DNA of 44,491 nucleotides from Paraburkholderia sp. CNPSo 3272 (GTDB lineage: Bacteria; Pseudomonadota; Gammaproteobacteria; Burkholderiales; Burkholderiaceae), in the NCBI RefSeq assembly GCF_024206495.1, contig NZ_JAMBPQ010000052.1, positions 1 to 44,491 of the forward strand, read 5' to 3'. Below, piece by piece: positions 33,340 through 43,134 of this stretch. The position numbers and the translations under genes are program-made. Below the pieces are notes generated by a model. The model was not told the origin of the DNA. It saw nothing but the letters and a program-made list of their open reading frames with translations, and did no database searches. The stretch's first letter is position 1. The number at the start of each line of letters is the position of its first letter.

Positions 33340-33806
33340 CAGGCCGCATTCGCCATCTGCTGGCAGCGACAGCTTTTCGAGATTCTCCGTGCACCACCGA
33401 CAGCGCACTGCTTTGGAGTCAGGGCCCCTTCGCTCCGCGCGCGACTAGCTGCCGCTCGCACGCGAGCCTGTATCGGAGCGAAGGATGGAGACGAGCTTCA
33501 CCGAATCGCAGAAACAGCTAGACGGTAGGCCAGAGTCCGGAGACGCACCGTACCTGCGGATGGAGCAAATGGTTACGATACCCTGACTATTACGCGGATG
33601 TTCTCTCTGGTCGGCTACCATCGCACGCCAGCCGCATTAACACAATCAAAGGACACGTCGAACGCGCTAGCAAAATTAATGAACATCCGTCTGTCCCTAC
33701 GTTGCTCGAACGCGACGCTGGCAAACTCGGCGCTTCGCCCCCCGCTTCTTTTAGCGCGGACTATCAGCGCATTTTCTGCCTTCGGCCAAGTTTAGCGCCC
33801 GGATCA
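33340..33806. other. Intergenic stretch between kinase remnant and cyclase
   Basis: No supported gene. Short frames on both strands are low in family likeness. It separates the plus-strand kinase remnant from the minus-strand cyclase end, so both transcripts would converge here, but no clear hairpin terminator was noticed. Confidence 0.4.
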
Positions 33807-35380
33807 CTACGGCGTTCTGCGCGCTTTCCTCGGCGGACCGAGTTCAGCAGCCGTCCTGACCTGGTTCCGGCCGTTAGTCTTTGCGTAATAGAGGGCCTTA
33901 TCACCTTGGCGGAGTACTGAGAACGCATCACCGCCCAGTCGCGAATAGCCCGTGGCGCAACCGATGCTGACCGTGACCAGACCGAAGGCGCTGCCTGCGT
34001 GCGGGATGTTCGTCGACGAGATTCTTTGACGCAGCCGTTCCGCAAGCCCGCGCGCACCGTCGAGTGGCGTGTCGGGCAGGATGATGACAAACTCTTCGCC
34101 GCCATAGCGCACAGCCAGGTCACCGGGCCGAAGCACAATCGATGCAATGCAGTCGCAACTGCGACCAGCGCGTCGTCGCCTTTTGCGTGTCCGTATGTGT
34201 CGTTGTAACTCTTGAAACTGTCAATGTCGACGAAGAGGACGGACAGAGGCGTGTTGTTTCGACGTGCCCGCCGCCATTCTTCGTGGAGCCTGCTGTCAAG
34301 CACCCGCCGGTTGTGGAGTCCCGTCAGCGAGTCAGTCCCGGCAAGGCGAACAAGTTCCGCCTGCGCAGCCATCCGCTCACGCAAAATCAAAGCAAGCGTC
34401 CATGAAAGGGCGATGATGATAAGGCCAAACATCACCGTCAGCGCCCCAACGACAGCGCTACGCTTGCGCCACGCGTGAAGGACATCCTGTTCGGCGGGGG
34501 CGACGGCCACGATAAACGGCGTGCCAGCTACATGGGTGTAAGTGATAATCCTGCGGACGCCGTCGATGTGTGACGTCGCGGTGTACGAACCAGCCGTCTG
34601 CGTTGCCCGCACGGGGAAGGCACCCGGCACTCGGCGTCCGATGACGGCTTCGGCCAACGGCTTGCGGGCGAGCAACGTTCCGTCGTTCATCACTATAAAA
34701 GCTGAGCCGGCAGGCCCGACACTGACTTTTTCAAGCAGAGACTGGAAGTAGTCCGTATGAAGCGCCACTACCGCGACTCCGGCGAAAGAGCCGTCCTTCC
34801 CATCTATGCGCCGCGTCAGGGTCACCGAGCAATTTCCATCGCGTAGCCGCGAGTAGTAGGGGTGAGAAATAAACAGACCGGCAGAGGCGCTGCGTTCATG
34901 CGTGCGGAAATAGTCCCGGTCTTTGAAAACGCCGGGGTGAGCAGCGTTGTGGTCGCCGGCGGCGATGATGGTACCCGTAGTGTCCATCAGAAAGGCGCCG
35001 CCAAGGTACTGGGCTGTCGTCGTCCTGTCGAACAGCACGTCGCGCCGGAGTGCAGCTGGAAGAGCCATGACAGACGGTTGCTCGGCACGGTCCGCCATGG
35101 CCTGAAGCGAAAGGTTGACCAGTTCGACGTTGCGGGCGATGTCGCCACTGATGACTGATACAACATTTGCCGATGTTTCAAGCGCATGCTCGAGAGCCGC
35201 CGCGCGCCCATCGTACATGGTCGAGATGGAAAGGCTTGCCATTAAGAGCGAAACGACTGTACCGACAAGACCTGCGAGGCAGGGGAAGTGCGAGAACAGG
35301 CGGCCCACGCGCAGCGGGACGCGGATTTTTCGGCGCGCAAGCTTGGCTTTTGCGGGCGAGCCTGGGCGCTTCTCTTCCAT
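33807..35380 (-). pseudogene. Cache-GGDEF diguanylate cyclase with a frame break
   Basis: The gene starts at the ATG at 35380 (minus). The N-terminal part has a transmembrane helix (LAGLVGTVVSLLMASLSIS), a periplasmic dCache sensor region (FKDRDYF, FISHPYYSRL and AGVAVVALHTDYFQSLL are typical), a second helix (VGALTVMFGLIIIALSWTLA) and the start of a GGDEF domain (GTDSLTGLHNRRVLD, FVDIDSFKSYNDTYGH). A one-base loss near 34137 moves the rest into another frame, where GDLAVRYGGEEFVIIL carries the active-site GGEEF. The protein continues to a stop at 33807. With the base restored it would be a full-length cyclase of about 525 aa making cyclic di-GMP. As written it loses the active site. Confidence 0.85.
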
Positions 35381-35542
35381 CAAAACTTGCTCATTTCGAG
35401 GTCCGCGATATGTGCCACAGGACCGGGTGATTGGGTTACCGGCATTCGCCAGTCAGTTCATGTCGTTCAGTGTCGCGAACGACGCAGAGATAACATCGCA
35501 CGGCTCCGGTCTACCGAGCAGATAGCCCTGGATTTAACATAC

Positions 35543-37915
35543 TCAGCGCTGCGGCATCGCTACCTGGTATTGTGAACCCGCAAGGCTGTCCGCATTCATG
35601 GGCTCCGTCAGGAGGAACCCCTGAACATAGTCGCAGCTTGCGTCGCGCAGGATGTGCAATTGCTCCATTGTTTCTACACCCTCAGCCGTCACCTTGATGC
35701 CGAGCTCGTGGGCCATCTCGATAATGCCGCGGACAATCGACGCATTCGCCTGGTCGCGACCCAACCTGGCCGTAAAACAGCGGTCGATCTTTACCGTGTC
35801 TGGCGAGAAATCGGCGAGATAGCGCAGGCTCGAGTACCCGGTCCCGAAATCGTCAATGGCAATGCGTACCCCAAGGCGCTTGAGCGACATCAAGGTCTCC
35901 TGTGCCAGAGTGGGGTTTTCCATCAGCGCGCTTTCCGTCAGTTCGACTTCCAGGCAGCGCGGCGGCAACTGATACTTGCGCAGCCCGTTATCGATAACCG
36001 TGACAATAGCGTCGTCCCGGAGTTGACGCGCTGATACGTTCACCGACATGCAAAGACGTTTTTGTCCGGCGGCTCTCCATTTGGCCAGCTGCGCGAGGGC
36101 CGCGTCCAGTACCCAAGCGCCAACGTCGACGATGAAGCCGCTTTCTTCCAGTATCGGGATGAAGCTCCCTGGTCCCACCATCCCCCGCGTTGGATGATTC
36201 CATCGAACCAGCGCCTCGAGGCTTTTCACTGCCAGCGAAACCGGTTCATGAATACCCTGAAAATGAAGGACGAACTGTCCGGCTGCAAGCGCCGTGGGTA
36301 GCCCGCGCTCGAGTTCGAAGTCTCCGAGGACATCGCTGACGGCTTTGTCGGCGAACCTGAAACCGTTACGGCCACCTTTTTTTGCTGCATACATCGCGAT
36401 GTCGGCGCTTGTGAGAAGCGCTTCGTGGTTCCGGCCGTGGTCCGGATACAGTGAAATTCCGATAGAAGCCGTGACGAAGGCCCCGGCGGTGTCTTTCCGC
36501 GCTCCGCTGTAGAGTACCTCGAGCAGAGACTTGGCCAGGGTCCCTAACGTGGCCCTGTCGCTCACGCCGCTCACGATCACCGCAAACTCGTCTCCCCCCA
36601 GGCGCGCTACGCATGCATCCGCGGGAAACGTTTCCTGGATGACCTTCGCGATGTCCTTCAACATACGGTCGGCGGCCGTATGGCCGAGGGTGTCGTTGAG
36701 AACCTTGAACCGGTCGAGGTCGATGAACATGAGGCCGAAGGCGACCTCCTGCTTGCACAGCGCCTTCATCTGCCGGATGAGGGCGCCGCGGTTGGCCAAA
36801 CCCGTCAGTGCATCCGTGTAGGCCAACCGGTTCAGCGCTGTGAGGCGTTCATGCTCTACCGTGACGTCCTCGCTAATACCGACAAAGCGCACAACACTTC
36901 CCGAATCGTCGCGGACCGGGTATGCGGTGCTTTTGATCCACCGCAGGCAACCGTCGGGGCGGCGGATCCGATACTTGAAGCTCCCTTCGGCTGATCCTTC
37001 GACGATGCGGCGCATTTCTGCGAGCAAGGGCTCAAGGTCATCGGCCAGCACCAGGTCGAGCCAGGCGGTGGGGGCGCTGTGCAACAGTTCGGGCGAGATA
37101 CCGAAGACGCGTTCAACGCCGGAGCTGACGTGATAGAAATGCTCGAAGCTCGGGCTCGACGAGTAGAACACCAACCGGACATGAGACTCCATCTCATGCA
37201 TCAGTTCGTTCTGTTCGCGCAGTGTTTCCAATAGCGTGCTTTGCCGCGTGACGTCTTCCGAAGCGCAAAGCAGTGCGACCACCGCGCCGTCATCACCAAC
37301 GACTGGCGTGAGCGTCGAATTCCACCACTTGGGGCTTCCTTTGGTGGTTGCGCAGCTTCCGGTAAAAGATGTGCTCCTGCCTGCGAGGGCGTTAGTCCAG
37401 GCCTCTGCGGCTGCGGACTGGTGTTCGCCGGTCCAGAAGTTGAGCCAGTCCGCGCCGTCGAGTTCTTCAGGGGACTCTGCTTCCATCAGCGCGGCGCCAT
37501 GCTCGGATACGCGTAGCACTTTTCCATCCGTATCGAGTACCTTCAGGCAGTCACGATTCGCGTCCAGCAGCCCGCTTGCCAGTGCAATAGCGGCAGACTC
37601 CCGCGCGTGGTCGGCACCGAGCTTTCGACGAACAACGGCGAGCGCGGCAACACCTACTGCCATGGACAACGCGAGACGGTACGTATCGACGGCCTGATTT
37701 GCCGCCTGATATGCAACAGCACCGATGCCGGTTCCCGCAGCAATCGCAACGGACAGGCTTGCAAACGGCAAAGGCTTGCGTTGAGCAAACCGGGAAAGAA
37801 AAAAGGATAGAAACTGCTGATTCCTGGCGGCCTGGCCGCCAGCTGTTGCGCGAGCTTCGCCCTGGGATCGAGTCGAATCCCATATCTGATGGCGCCACGC
37901 TGCTTTGAATCTCAC
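35543..37915 (-). CDS. PAS-GGDEF-EAL cyclic di-GMP signalling protein
   Basis: A 790-aa inner-membrane protein. The start is a GTG at 37915 behind CGGAGAAC. Two predicted helices lie at about 50-100 (LPFASLSVAIAAGTGIGAV and the RLALSMAVGVAALAVV segment). Two PAS domains follow (about 110-225 and 240-355). A GGDEF domain has DALTGLANR and an intact RLGGDEFAV (about 450). The EAL domain has EALVRW, DDFGTGYSSL and AEGVE. Both catalytic signatures are present, so it may make and/or break cyclic di-GMP. A small deviation is HFQGIHE where most EAL domains have a YQPI-like motif. It lies upstream of the broken Cache-GGDEF gene on the same strand. Confidence 0.9.
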   Translation of the reverse strand: MRFKAAWRHQIWDSTRSQGEARATAGGQAARNQQFLSFFLSRFAQRKPLPFASLSVAIAAGTGIGAVAYQAANQAVDTYRLALSMAVGVAALAVVRRKLGADHARESAAIALASGLLDANRDCLKVLDTDGKVLRVSEHGAALMEAESPEELDGADWLNFWTGEHQSAAAEAWTNALAGRSTSFTGSCATTKGSPKWWNSTLTPVVGDDGAVVALLCASEDVTRQSTLLETLREQNELMHEMESHVRLVFYSSSPSFEHFYHVSSGVERVFGISPELLHSAPTAWLDLVLADDLEPLLAEMRRIVEGSAEGSFKYRIRRPDGCLRWIKSTAYPVRDDSGSVVRFVGISEDVTVEHERLTALNRLAYTDALTGLANRGALIRQMKALCKQEVAFGLMFIDLDRFKVLNDTLGHTAADRMLKDIAKVIQETFPADACVARLGGDEFAVIVSGVSDRATLGTLAKSLLEVLYSGARKDTAGAFVTASIGISLYPDHGRNHEALLTSADIAMYAAKKGGRNGFRFADKAVSDVLGDFELERGLPTALAAGQFVLHFQGIHEPVSLAVKSLEALVRWNHPTRGMVGPGSFIPILEESGFIVDVGAWVLDAALAQLAKWRAAGQKRLCMSVNVSARQLRDDAIVTVIDNGLRKYQLPPRCLEVELTESALMENPTLAQETLMSLKRLGVRIAIDDFGTGYSSLRYLADFSPDTVKIDRCFTARLGRDQANASIVRGIIEMAHELGIKVTAEGVETMEQLHILRDASCDYVQGFLLTEPMNADSLAGSQYQVAMPQR

Positions 37916-37989
37916 GCTGTTCTCCGACTACTGTCCGGGCGGCGGCGAGGAACGTCGCACCGCCGCGCAATGAGCTATAACGGTTCACT

Positions 37990-38343
37990 TTTAGCCGACG
38001 AAGCATCGCCGGTTGACCGCGCGACCGCGGCGATCTCGCGAATACGTAGGTTCTGTTGGCATCCCGGAAATCGCCTACATATTTGCCCTCCGTTTCAGGC
38101 TTGACCGGGTTCATCACCTGACGGAAAGCGAGGCGAAGAAGCAGACGCTCGCCACCCTGCGCGAAGGGCGTAGCGCCTCGCGATGCTGGTGGAGATGTCG
38201 CCTGCCTCCTTGGGCGCGCGTTCGCGTTCTTCAATGCGCGCATAACGTGTCTGGTACGCGCAAAAACGCGCGGAGCAGACTACAAACGCTAGCGACAGGA
38301 CCAACGGAATCCACAGCTTTTGACCGAATGAAAGACTTCTCAC
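37990..38343 (-). pseudogene. Chemoreceptor (methyl-accepting chemotaxis protein) N-terminal remnant
   Basis: From an ATG at 38343 (minus), MRSLSFGQKLWIPLVLSLAF and the following YQTRYARIEERERA are typical of Cache-type chemoreceptors. After ARRYALRA the frame is lost, and MNPVKPETEGKYVGDFRDAN, followed by RTYVF, appears at about 38110-38030 in another frame. The segment in between (about 38115-38168) codes on the opposite strand for LTESEAKKQTLATLREG, which looks like the missing piece of the same sensor domain in inverted orientation. The signalling domain is absent. It directly precedes the GGDEF-EAL gene on the same strand. Confidence 0.7.
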
Positions 38344-39264
38344 TGTTTTTGTCCTTCGAATGCAGAGGATGGACGGCTCAACGACAAAATGAACAGAAGC
38401 TTGAGGGTATAGCTGCCATCAACGTTTCTGATACCCGGATTGTGTATTCCCAAGGCTGACAGTCTGCGACCGCGCAGCGGATGATTGGGAACCGTAGGGG
38501 CCGTTCTCCGCACCGTCCATAACAGGCTCGCGCTGCAAAACATCCCTCGCGTTAGCCCTCGCTTGCAGGGTTTGGGCGCATGTCGAGCCGAGTCGCCTGA
38601 GGCCCGGACGTGGCGGACAATTGCATAGTTGACCGGAACCCCGATTCTTAGCGTGAAGCGTCGCGCACGACGTCCCGCAGCGGAGCCTCTTGCGGGCAGT
38701 CCCGGCGAAGTTTCTGAGTCTGATCGCCGTTGCGCATCCGGGCACTGGCAAGGGCTAATCGACTCAACCCGTTCGCCTCGTGGGTCGGAGCCATCGCGTG
38801 CGTTGCCGCCGTTTGCCAGCTGCATGTGCTGCGAAGAAGGGCGCCCCGGTATTCGCCGCATCGTTCGATCTCGCTACCGCGATGAGCGACCCGATGAGCC
38901 CGGTCAATCCGTGGAAGGGCCGCTGGGGGTCGCGTGCCGCCGATACAGTCAGGGGAGGCTGAAGCTGCACATGCAAATTGCATAAGTCGGCACCCGGCCA
39001 ACAGCTGCCTGGCACAGAAGCGCACATAGGGGCACTCGACCGTCGGCTCAGGAACCGACACCTGCCATGTGATGCAAGGCGTACTAGTCAATCTGTGTCG
39101 GAGTCCTTTCTGAACGTCACGTAGATGCAATCTCACCTCCCTCGCTATGGGAACTCAACGCAAGTGGGGCCCGCCGGAACGGTAGCAGGATGAACACCGG
39201 CGAGGCGCAATCTTAAACAGTTACCAACTAACGATCTCATCAAGCCGCGGCATGCGTTCGTGCC
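38344..39264. other. Gene-poor stretch left of IS91
   Basis: About 920 bases with no gene I can support. Frames on both strands exist but are arginine/serine/proline-rich and have no family likeness or ribosome sites. It is probably debris between the chemoreceptor remnant and the IS91-type element. Confidence 0.45.
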
Positions 39265-40458
39265 TCATTGCTGGCAGGGTGGTGCCCGCGGCGGCGCGCC
39301 AGGCAGGAGGTATTCGATGCAGACCATGTGACCGTCTTTGCAGACCGGACAGTCGCGCAGTGACCGGCCGGTCAGCTGTACATAGCGGTCGCGGTAGTCG
39401 GGTCGGAGTGTCGTTCGGGTTTCGGGGAGCGGCGCGTCAAGCAGTCGGCAACATGTGGACAGGCTGGTCTCGCGCAGCCGGTTGATGAGCAGTCCGTAGT
39501 GGCGAATTCGTTGTAGTCCGTGCGGCAACACGTGCAGCAGGAAGCGGCGTAGGAACTCGTAGGCGTCGAGACGCATCACGTGTGGTCGGTCCGGATGGCG
39601 GTAGTCCTTCCAGCGAAACGTGACGTGCCGATCGGTCTGACTGACGAGGCGGTTGTTGGAGATCGCGACGCGGTGTGTGTAGCGGCCGAGATAGTCGAGC
39701 ACTTGTTGGGGACCACCGAATGGCTCCTTGGCATAGACGACCCACTCAGTTCGTCGCAGGCCGGACAGATAGCGGGCGAATTGGCGCGGCTCAGACAGGT
39801 GGGCCAGTGACGAGAAGAAGCCGAGTGCCCCGATATCGAAGGCGTGCTGCAAGCGCTCGAGGAACAGCCGGCGGAATAGGTGCGAGAGAACCCGCACGGG
39901 CAGGAAGAAGCCGGGCCGGCAAGCCACCCAGCGCGTGCCGTCGGCAGTCAGGCCACCGCCCGGGATGACGCAGTGCAGATGCGGATGGTGGATCAGGTTC
40001 TGCCCCCAGGTGTGCAGCAGCGCAATGAAGCCGATCGTGGCACCGAGGTGCCGGGGATCTGCCGCTATCGTCTGCAGCGTTTCGGCTGTTGCCTGGAACA
40101 GGATGTCGTAGACGACACGCTTGTTCTGGAATGCGACGGCCGCGATCTCTTGCGGAACGGTGAAGACGACGTGGAAGTACGGCACGGGCAGCAGATCTGA
40201 CTGGCGACGCTCGAGCCATTGTGCCCGGGCGAGCGACTGGCACTTCGGGCAGTGCCGGTTGCCGCACGAGTTGTAGGCGATGCGCTGATGTCCGCAGGTG
40301 TCGCACTGCTCGACGTGGCTGCCCAAAGCCGCAGTTCGGCATTGCTCGATGGCGCGCATGACACGATGTTGCTCGCGGTCGAGCGAGTCGGCGTGCAGAT
40401 GCCGGTATGCCGGGCCGTGGCGGCGCAGGATGTCCGCCAACTCCAGCGGGGCCTTCAT
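39265..40458 (-). CDS. IS91-family transposase (HUH, rolling-circle type)
   Basis: A 397-aa transposase. The N-terminal zinc-finger module has CDTCGHQRIAYNSCGNRHCP followed by KCQ. The HUH nuclease motif reads HPHLHCVIPGGG. The tyrosine nucleophile region reads YLGRYTHRVAISNNRL, followed by FRWKDY. These are the hallmarks of IS91/IS801-type enzymes, which nick one strand and transpose by rolling-circle replication. The frame is intact and the length is normal. It starts 6 bases after the tyrosine recombinase stop, so both are probably co-expressed. Confidence 0.93.
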   Translation of the reverse strand: MKAPLELADILRRHGPAYRHLHADSLDREQHRVMRAIEQCRTAALGSHVEQCDTCGHQRIAYNSCGNRHCPKCQSLARAQWLERRQSDLLPVPYFHVVFTVPQEIAAVAFQNKRVVYDILFQATAETLQTIAADPRHLGATIGFIALLHTWGQNLIHHPHLHCVIPGGGLTADGTRWVACRPGFFLPVRVLSHLFRRLFLERLQHAFDIGALGFFSSLAHLSEPRQFARYLSGLRRTEWVVYAKEPFGGPQQVLDYLGRYTHRVAISNNRLVSQTDRHVTFRWKDYRHPDRPHVMRLDAYEFLRRFLLHVLPHGLQRIRHYGLLINRLRETSLSTCCRLLDAPLPETRTTLRPDYRDRYVQLTGRSLRDCPVCKDGHMVCIEYLLPGAPPRAPPCQQ

Positions 40459-40464
40459 CGCGGT

Positions 40465-41343
40465 TCAGACGTGGTCAACCGGCGGTTCGGGTGAAGCATG
40501 CGGTGACCTTGATGGCAGCCGGTCGAACGGGCTAGTCGCCGCGCAGATCGCGCTGGTCGCGACCTTCAGGTAGCGCGCCGTCGTGGCCAGGCTGCGATGG
40601 CCCATCAGCAACTGGATCAGGCGCACATCCGCGCCGGACTCGAGCAGGTGCGTCGCAAAGGCATGGCGCAAGATGTGCGGGGTGATCGGCTTGGTGATAC
40701 CGGCACGGCGACGTGCGTCATGGCACGCCTGTCGCACCACGTCGGCACCGACGGGTTGATCCGGGAAGCGGCCGGGAAACAGCCAGTACTGGGGCCGGCC
40801 GATACACCAGTAGCTGCGCAGGACCTCCAGCAGCCGTGGCGAGAGCATTACGTAGCGGTCGACGCGCCCCTTGCCCTGCTCGACACGCAGCATCATGCGC
40901 TGGCTATCGATATCGCCGACCTTCAGCCGGGTGGCTTCCGAGATGCGCAGGCCGGCGGCATAGGCTGCGATCAGCACGGTACGGTGCTTGACGCTTCGGA
41001 TCGCTTCAAGGAACCGGGTGATCTCGTCCTGACTGAGGATCACCGGGAGTTTGCGCGGTGTCCGCGGTATCGGGAGTTCTTCGACGGCCCACTCGCGTTT
41101 GAGTGTGATGTGGTACAGGAAGCGCAGTGCCGCGGTGGCCACCACCAGCGTGCTGGGGGAACGCCGCTGGACTTCAATCAGATGGACTTGCCAGGCGCGC
41201 ACCTCCTCCGGCCCCAGCAGTTCGGGGGAGCGCCCAAAGTACCTCGCAAAGTTGCTCACCTGCTGGAGATACACGCGTTGCGTGTTGGCCGCGACGTTGC
41301 GCACGCGCATATCCTCGATCATGCGTCGACGTAGGGGTGTCAT
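40465..41343 (-). CDS. Tyrosine recombinase/integrase associated with IS91
   Basis: A 292-aa site-specific recombinase. The ATG at 41343 is chosen because the protein then begins MTPLRRRMIEDM, the usual SAM-like N-terminal domain of short XerC/D-type enzymes; an upstream start at 41397 would add 18 unlikely residues. The catalytic residues are the Arg in AAGLRISEAT, HILRHAFATHLL, the His in MGHRSLATTARY and the Tyr in ARYLKV, a full set. Such short integrases are found directly before IS91-type transposases and may help the element integrate or resolve. Confidence 0.9.
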   Translation of the reverse strand: MTPLRRRMIEDMRVRNVAANTQRVYLQQVSNFARYFGRSPELLGPEEVRAWQVHLIEVQRRSPSTLVVATAALRFLYHITLKREWAVEELPIPRTPRKLPVILSQDEITRFLEAIRSVKHRTVLIAAYAAGLRISEATRLKVGDIDSQRMMLRVEQGKGRVDRYVMLSPRLLEVLRSYWCIGRPQYWLFPGRFPDQPVGADVVRQACHDARRRAGITKPITPHILRHAFATHLLESGADVRLIQLLMGHRSLATTARYLKVATSAICAATSPFDRLPSRSPHASPEPPVDHV

Positions 41344-42312
41344 GGTGGACTCCGCTCTGAGTGGTGACGGCAGCAAACTGCACTGCCATGGTCCCATTCG
41401 AACGGAACCGCCCTTCGGATGATCCCGGAGCCGATGCCGCTGGCCAACCGCCTCCTCCCGCGTCAGCGGGTTAGTTCAATCTTTCTTAACTTGAGTCCGA
41501 TACGCACATCGAATCGAAAAAATGCGATCGATTCTATTCAAAATTACATAGAATAACGACATACCACTTACGTTAATCGCGATATTATGTGTGACTCACG
41601 AAAATTCACCGCAGAATATTTTAATAGTAGTACGTATAGATCATATGACTGAAAGATCGCGCTTCGAGTCTCGGGACGCTGATATCGCAACCGTGCATCA
41701 CCTGACACCTGTATATTTTGCGGAACCCCTTAAGCGTGGCGGATGTCGCTGACAAACTCGGCATTCCAGATGCATGCGGCCGAACATCATGCGAAGGCAA
41801 TTCGCCGCTGCGTTCGCGAACTACAGAAGAACGGGTTGACGGCGCTCGATAAAGCACGGATGGAGCACTGCTAAACACTCCAACGGTCGGGGCCCTCGCC
41901 AATGATTCGGAGAACGTCCAATTGTTTGTCTTGACCGCGGATTGGACGGCAGCGTGCGCGCGCGAATCCATACCAGCCACTCCATACTGTTTGGACATGC
42001 GCGGGCCGCCTTTTTCCTTGACTGATCTCGATGTGGACCGATTTGGAGAACGGGCTGCGACTACCCCCAGGAAGCCAAAGTACAAGCGGCTTGCTAAAGG
42101 GAGGGACCCTGTTACGCGGATCTCATTGCGCGATTGTATGGAATTTGGCAACCGAAGGGCCACCCCCTCGCCATACACTGCACGAGCCTCATGGCACCCG
42201 AAATCGTCGCGGCCTTCGAGCATTTATCGCTCCAACGACTCGCGGACAAAGGCTGCCTACCTGTCGAATCGAAAGCGCGGAAACGACGTTTGAGTCGATG
42301 GAGTACCTGATC
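41344..42312. other. Accessory stretch with AT-rich island and possible transposase remnant
   Basis: No intact gene is supported. Positions 41470-41650 are clearly AT-richer than the rest of the window. Around 41728-41775 the plus strand reads LSVADVADKLGIPD, which resembles the helix-turn-helix of IS3-type OrfA transposases, but it is lost at once. A 200-aa minus-strand open frame (41621-42223) has no family likeness and is probably chance. Confidence 0.4.
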
Positions 42313-42588
42313 ATGAAGTCGCTATTTCTAGTGATTGGTGGAAGCGTACTGCTTTCCATGGGCAGCTTAGCCTACGGTCAGTCCGCTACCCCGGCATCGC
42401 CCTCTCAGCAACCCATGCCCGATCAACCCGCAGCCACCAACGCATCGGGACAATACCAGTCCGACGCTTCACAGGGCGGAGCACCAATGGGAACATACGG
42501 AGCGGGTACGTCCCGTGGAGAACGGGATCCACGAACCGGTGCCCTCTGCATCACCGGCTTGTCCTGCGACATCTATAAGGGCAATTGA
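42313..42588 (+). CDS. Small secreted hypothetical protein
   Basis: A 91-aa protein with a clear signal peptide (MKSLFLVIGGSVLLSMGSLA, cut near YG before QSATPAS). A low-complexity proline/serine/glutamine-rich mature part follows, ending ERDPRTGALCITGLSCDIYK. The two cysteines near the end could form a disulfide. The ATG at 42313 is chosen for the signal peptide; GGAG lies about 9 bases before it, and an ATG at 42298 is the alternative. Similar small exported proteins of unknown function are common in this bacterial group. Confidence 0.65.
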   Translation: MKSLFLVIGGSVLLSMGSLAYGQSATPASPSQQPMPDQPAATNASGQYQSDASQGGAPMGTYGAGTSRGERDPRTGALCITGLSCDIYKGN

Positions 42589-43134
42589 CGCGCATATGGA
42601 CCGAATGCGCCCCTGTGACGCACTGCTACTGCGCAGGATCTCCGAAGTGCGCTGGGCGTAGGCGAAGGGGCGCACCGTTTATAGCACTTCCTCGGCACCG
42701 AACCCGGCACATCCTGCGCGTCCGCACGGCGCGCACGTCCGTTGCGCTCGCAGCGGACCTTGCTCATTTTCCCACGCCGTTTGCTTCCCATCATCGCTGG
42801 ACATTGCTGCCAAATCGTGCATCCAGATGCTGATATGACTTTATATGAACGCCTCCCTTTTGCGAGGCTTTTGTGTGCTCCGACGTCACCTAGGTTTGGC
42901 TGCGGCTTTATATTCGGCCTCATTGCAGCCTGACAGGCTGCAGGCCCCGATGAAATCCGCTGACTCGCCCCTCATTTCCCGTAAGAGCTCGGAGCTCCGA
43001 GTCATATGCAGGTTTAGCAAGTCACGGTCTGACCTGGTTCGTCATCACACTCAATTGCCAACGCAACCTTTCTGTTCAAGTTGTCTTCCAATAGTGGGAG
43101 AGTAGACGCGCTCTCCGTGTGGTCCGGCGAGCGC
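42589..43134. other. Intergenic stretch between secreted protein and IS110
   Basis: No gene is supported. A hairpin GCCTC (42851-42855)/GAGGC (42864-42868) followed by TTTT looks like a weak plus-strand terminator, but it lies 260 bases past the secreted-protein stop. It might end a small RNA or be chance. Confidence 0.4.
42851..42872 (+). terminator. Possible weak terminator hairpin
   Basis: A 5-bp stem GCCTC/GAGGC with an 8-base loop, followed directly by TTTT. It is short, and no gene ends close to it, so it could mark the end of an unannotated small transcript. Confidence 0.35.

Larger units (their letters stand above)
39265..41343 (-). mobile_element. IS91-type element: tyrosine recombinase plus IS91-family transposase
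   Basis: Two minus-strand genes 6 bases apart, recombinase first and HUH transposase second. This pairing is known for a subset of IS91-like elements. Terminal inverted repeats are not expected for IS91, and the exact ends (origin and terminus signals) were not resolved. The coordinates cover the genes only. Confidence 0.8.

Noticed and set aside
41621..42223. 200-aa minus-strand ORF in the accessory region
   Set aside because: No ribosome site, no family motif and a serine/arginine-rich composition; it overlaps a possible transposase remnant on the other strand.
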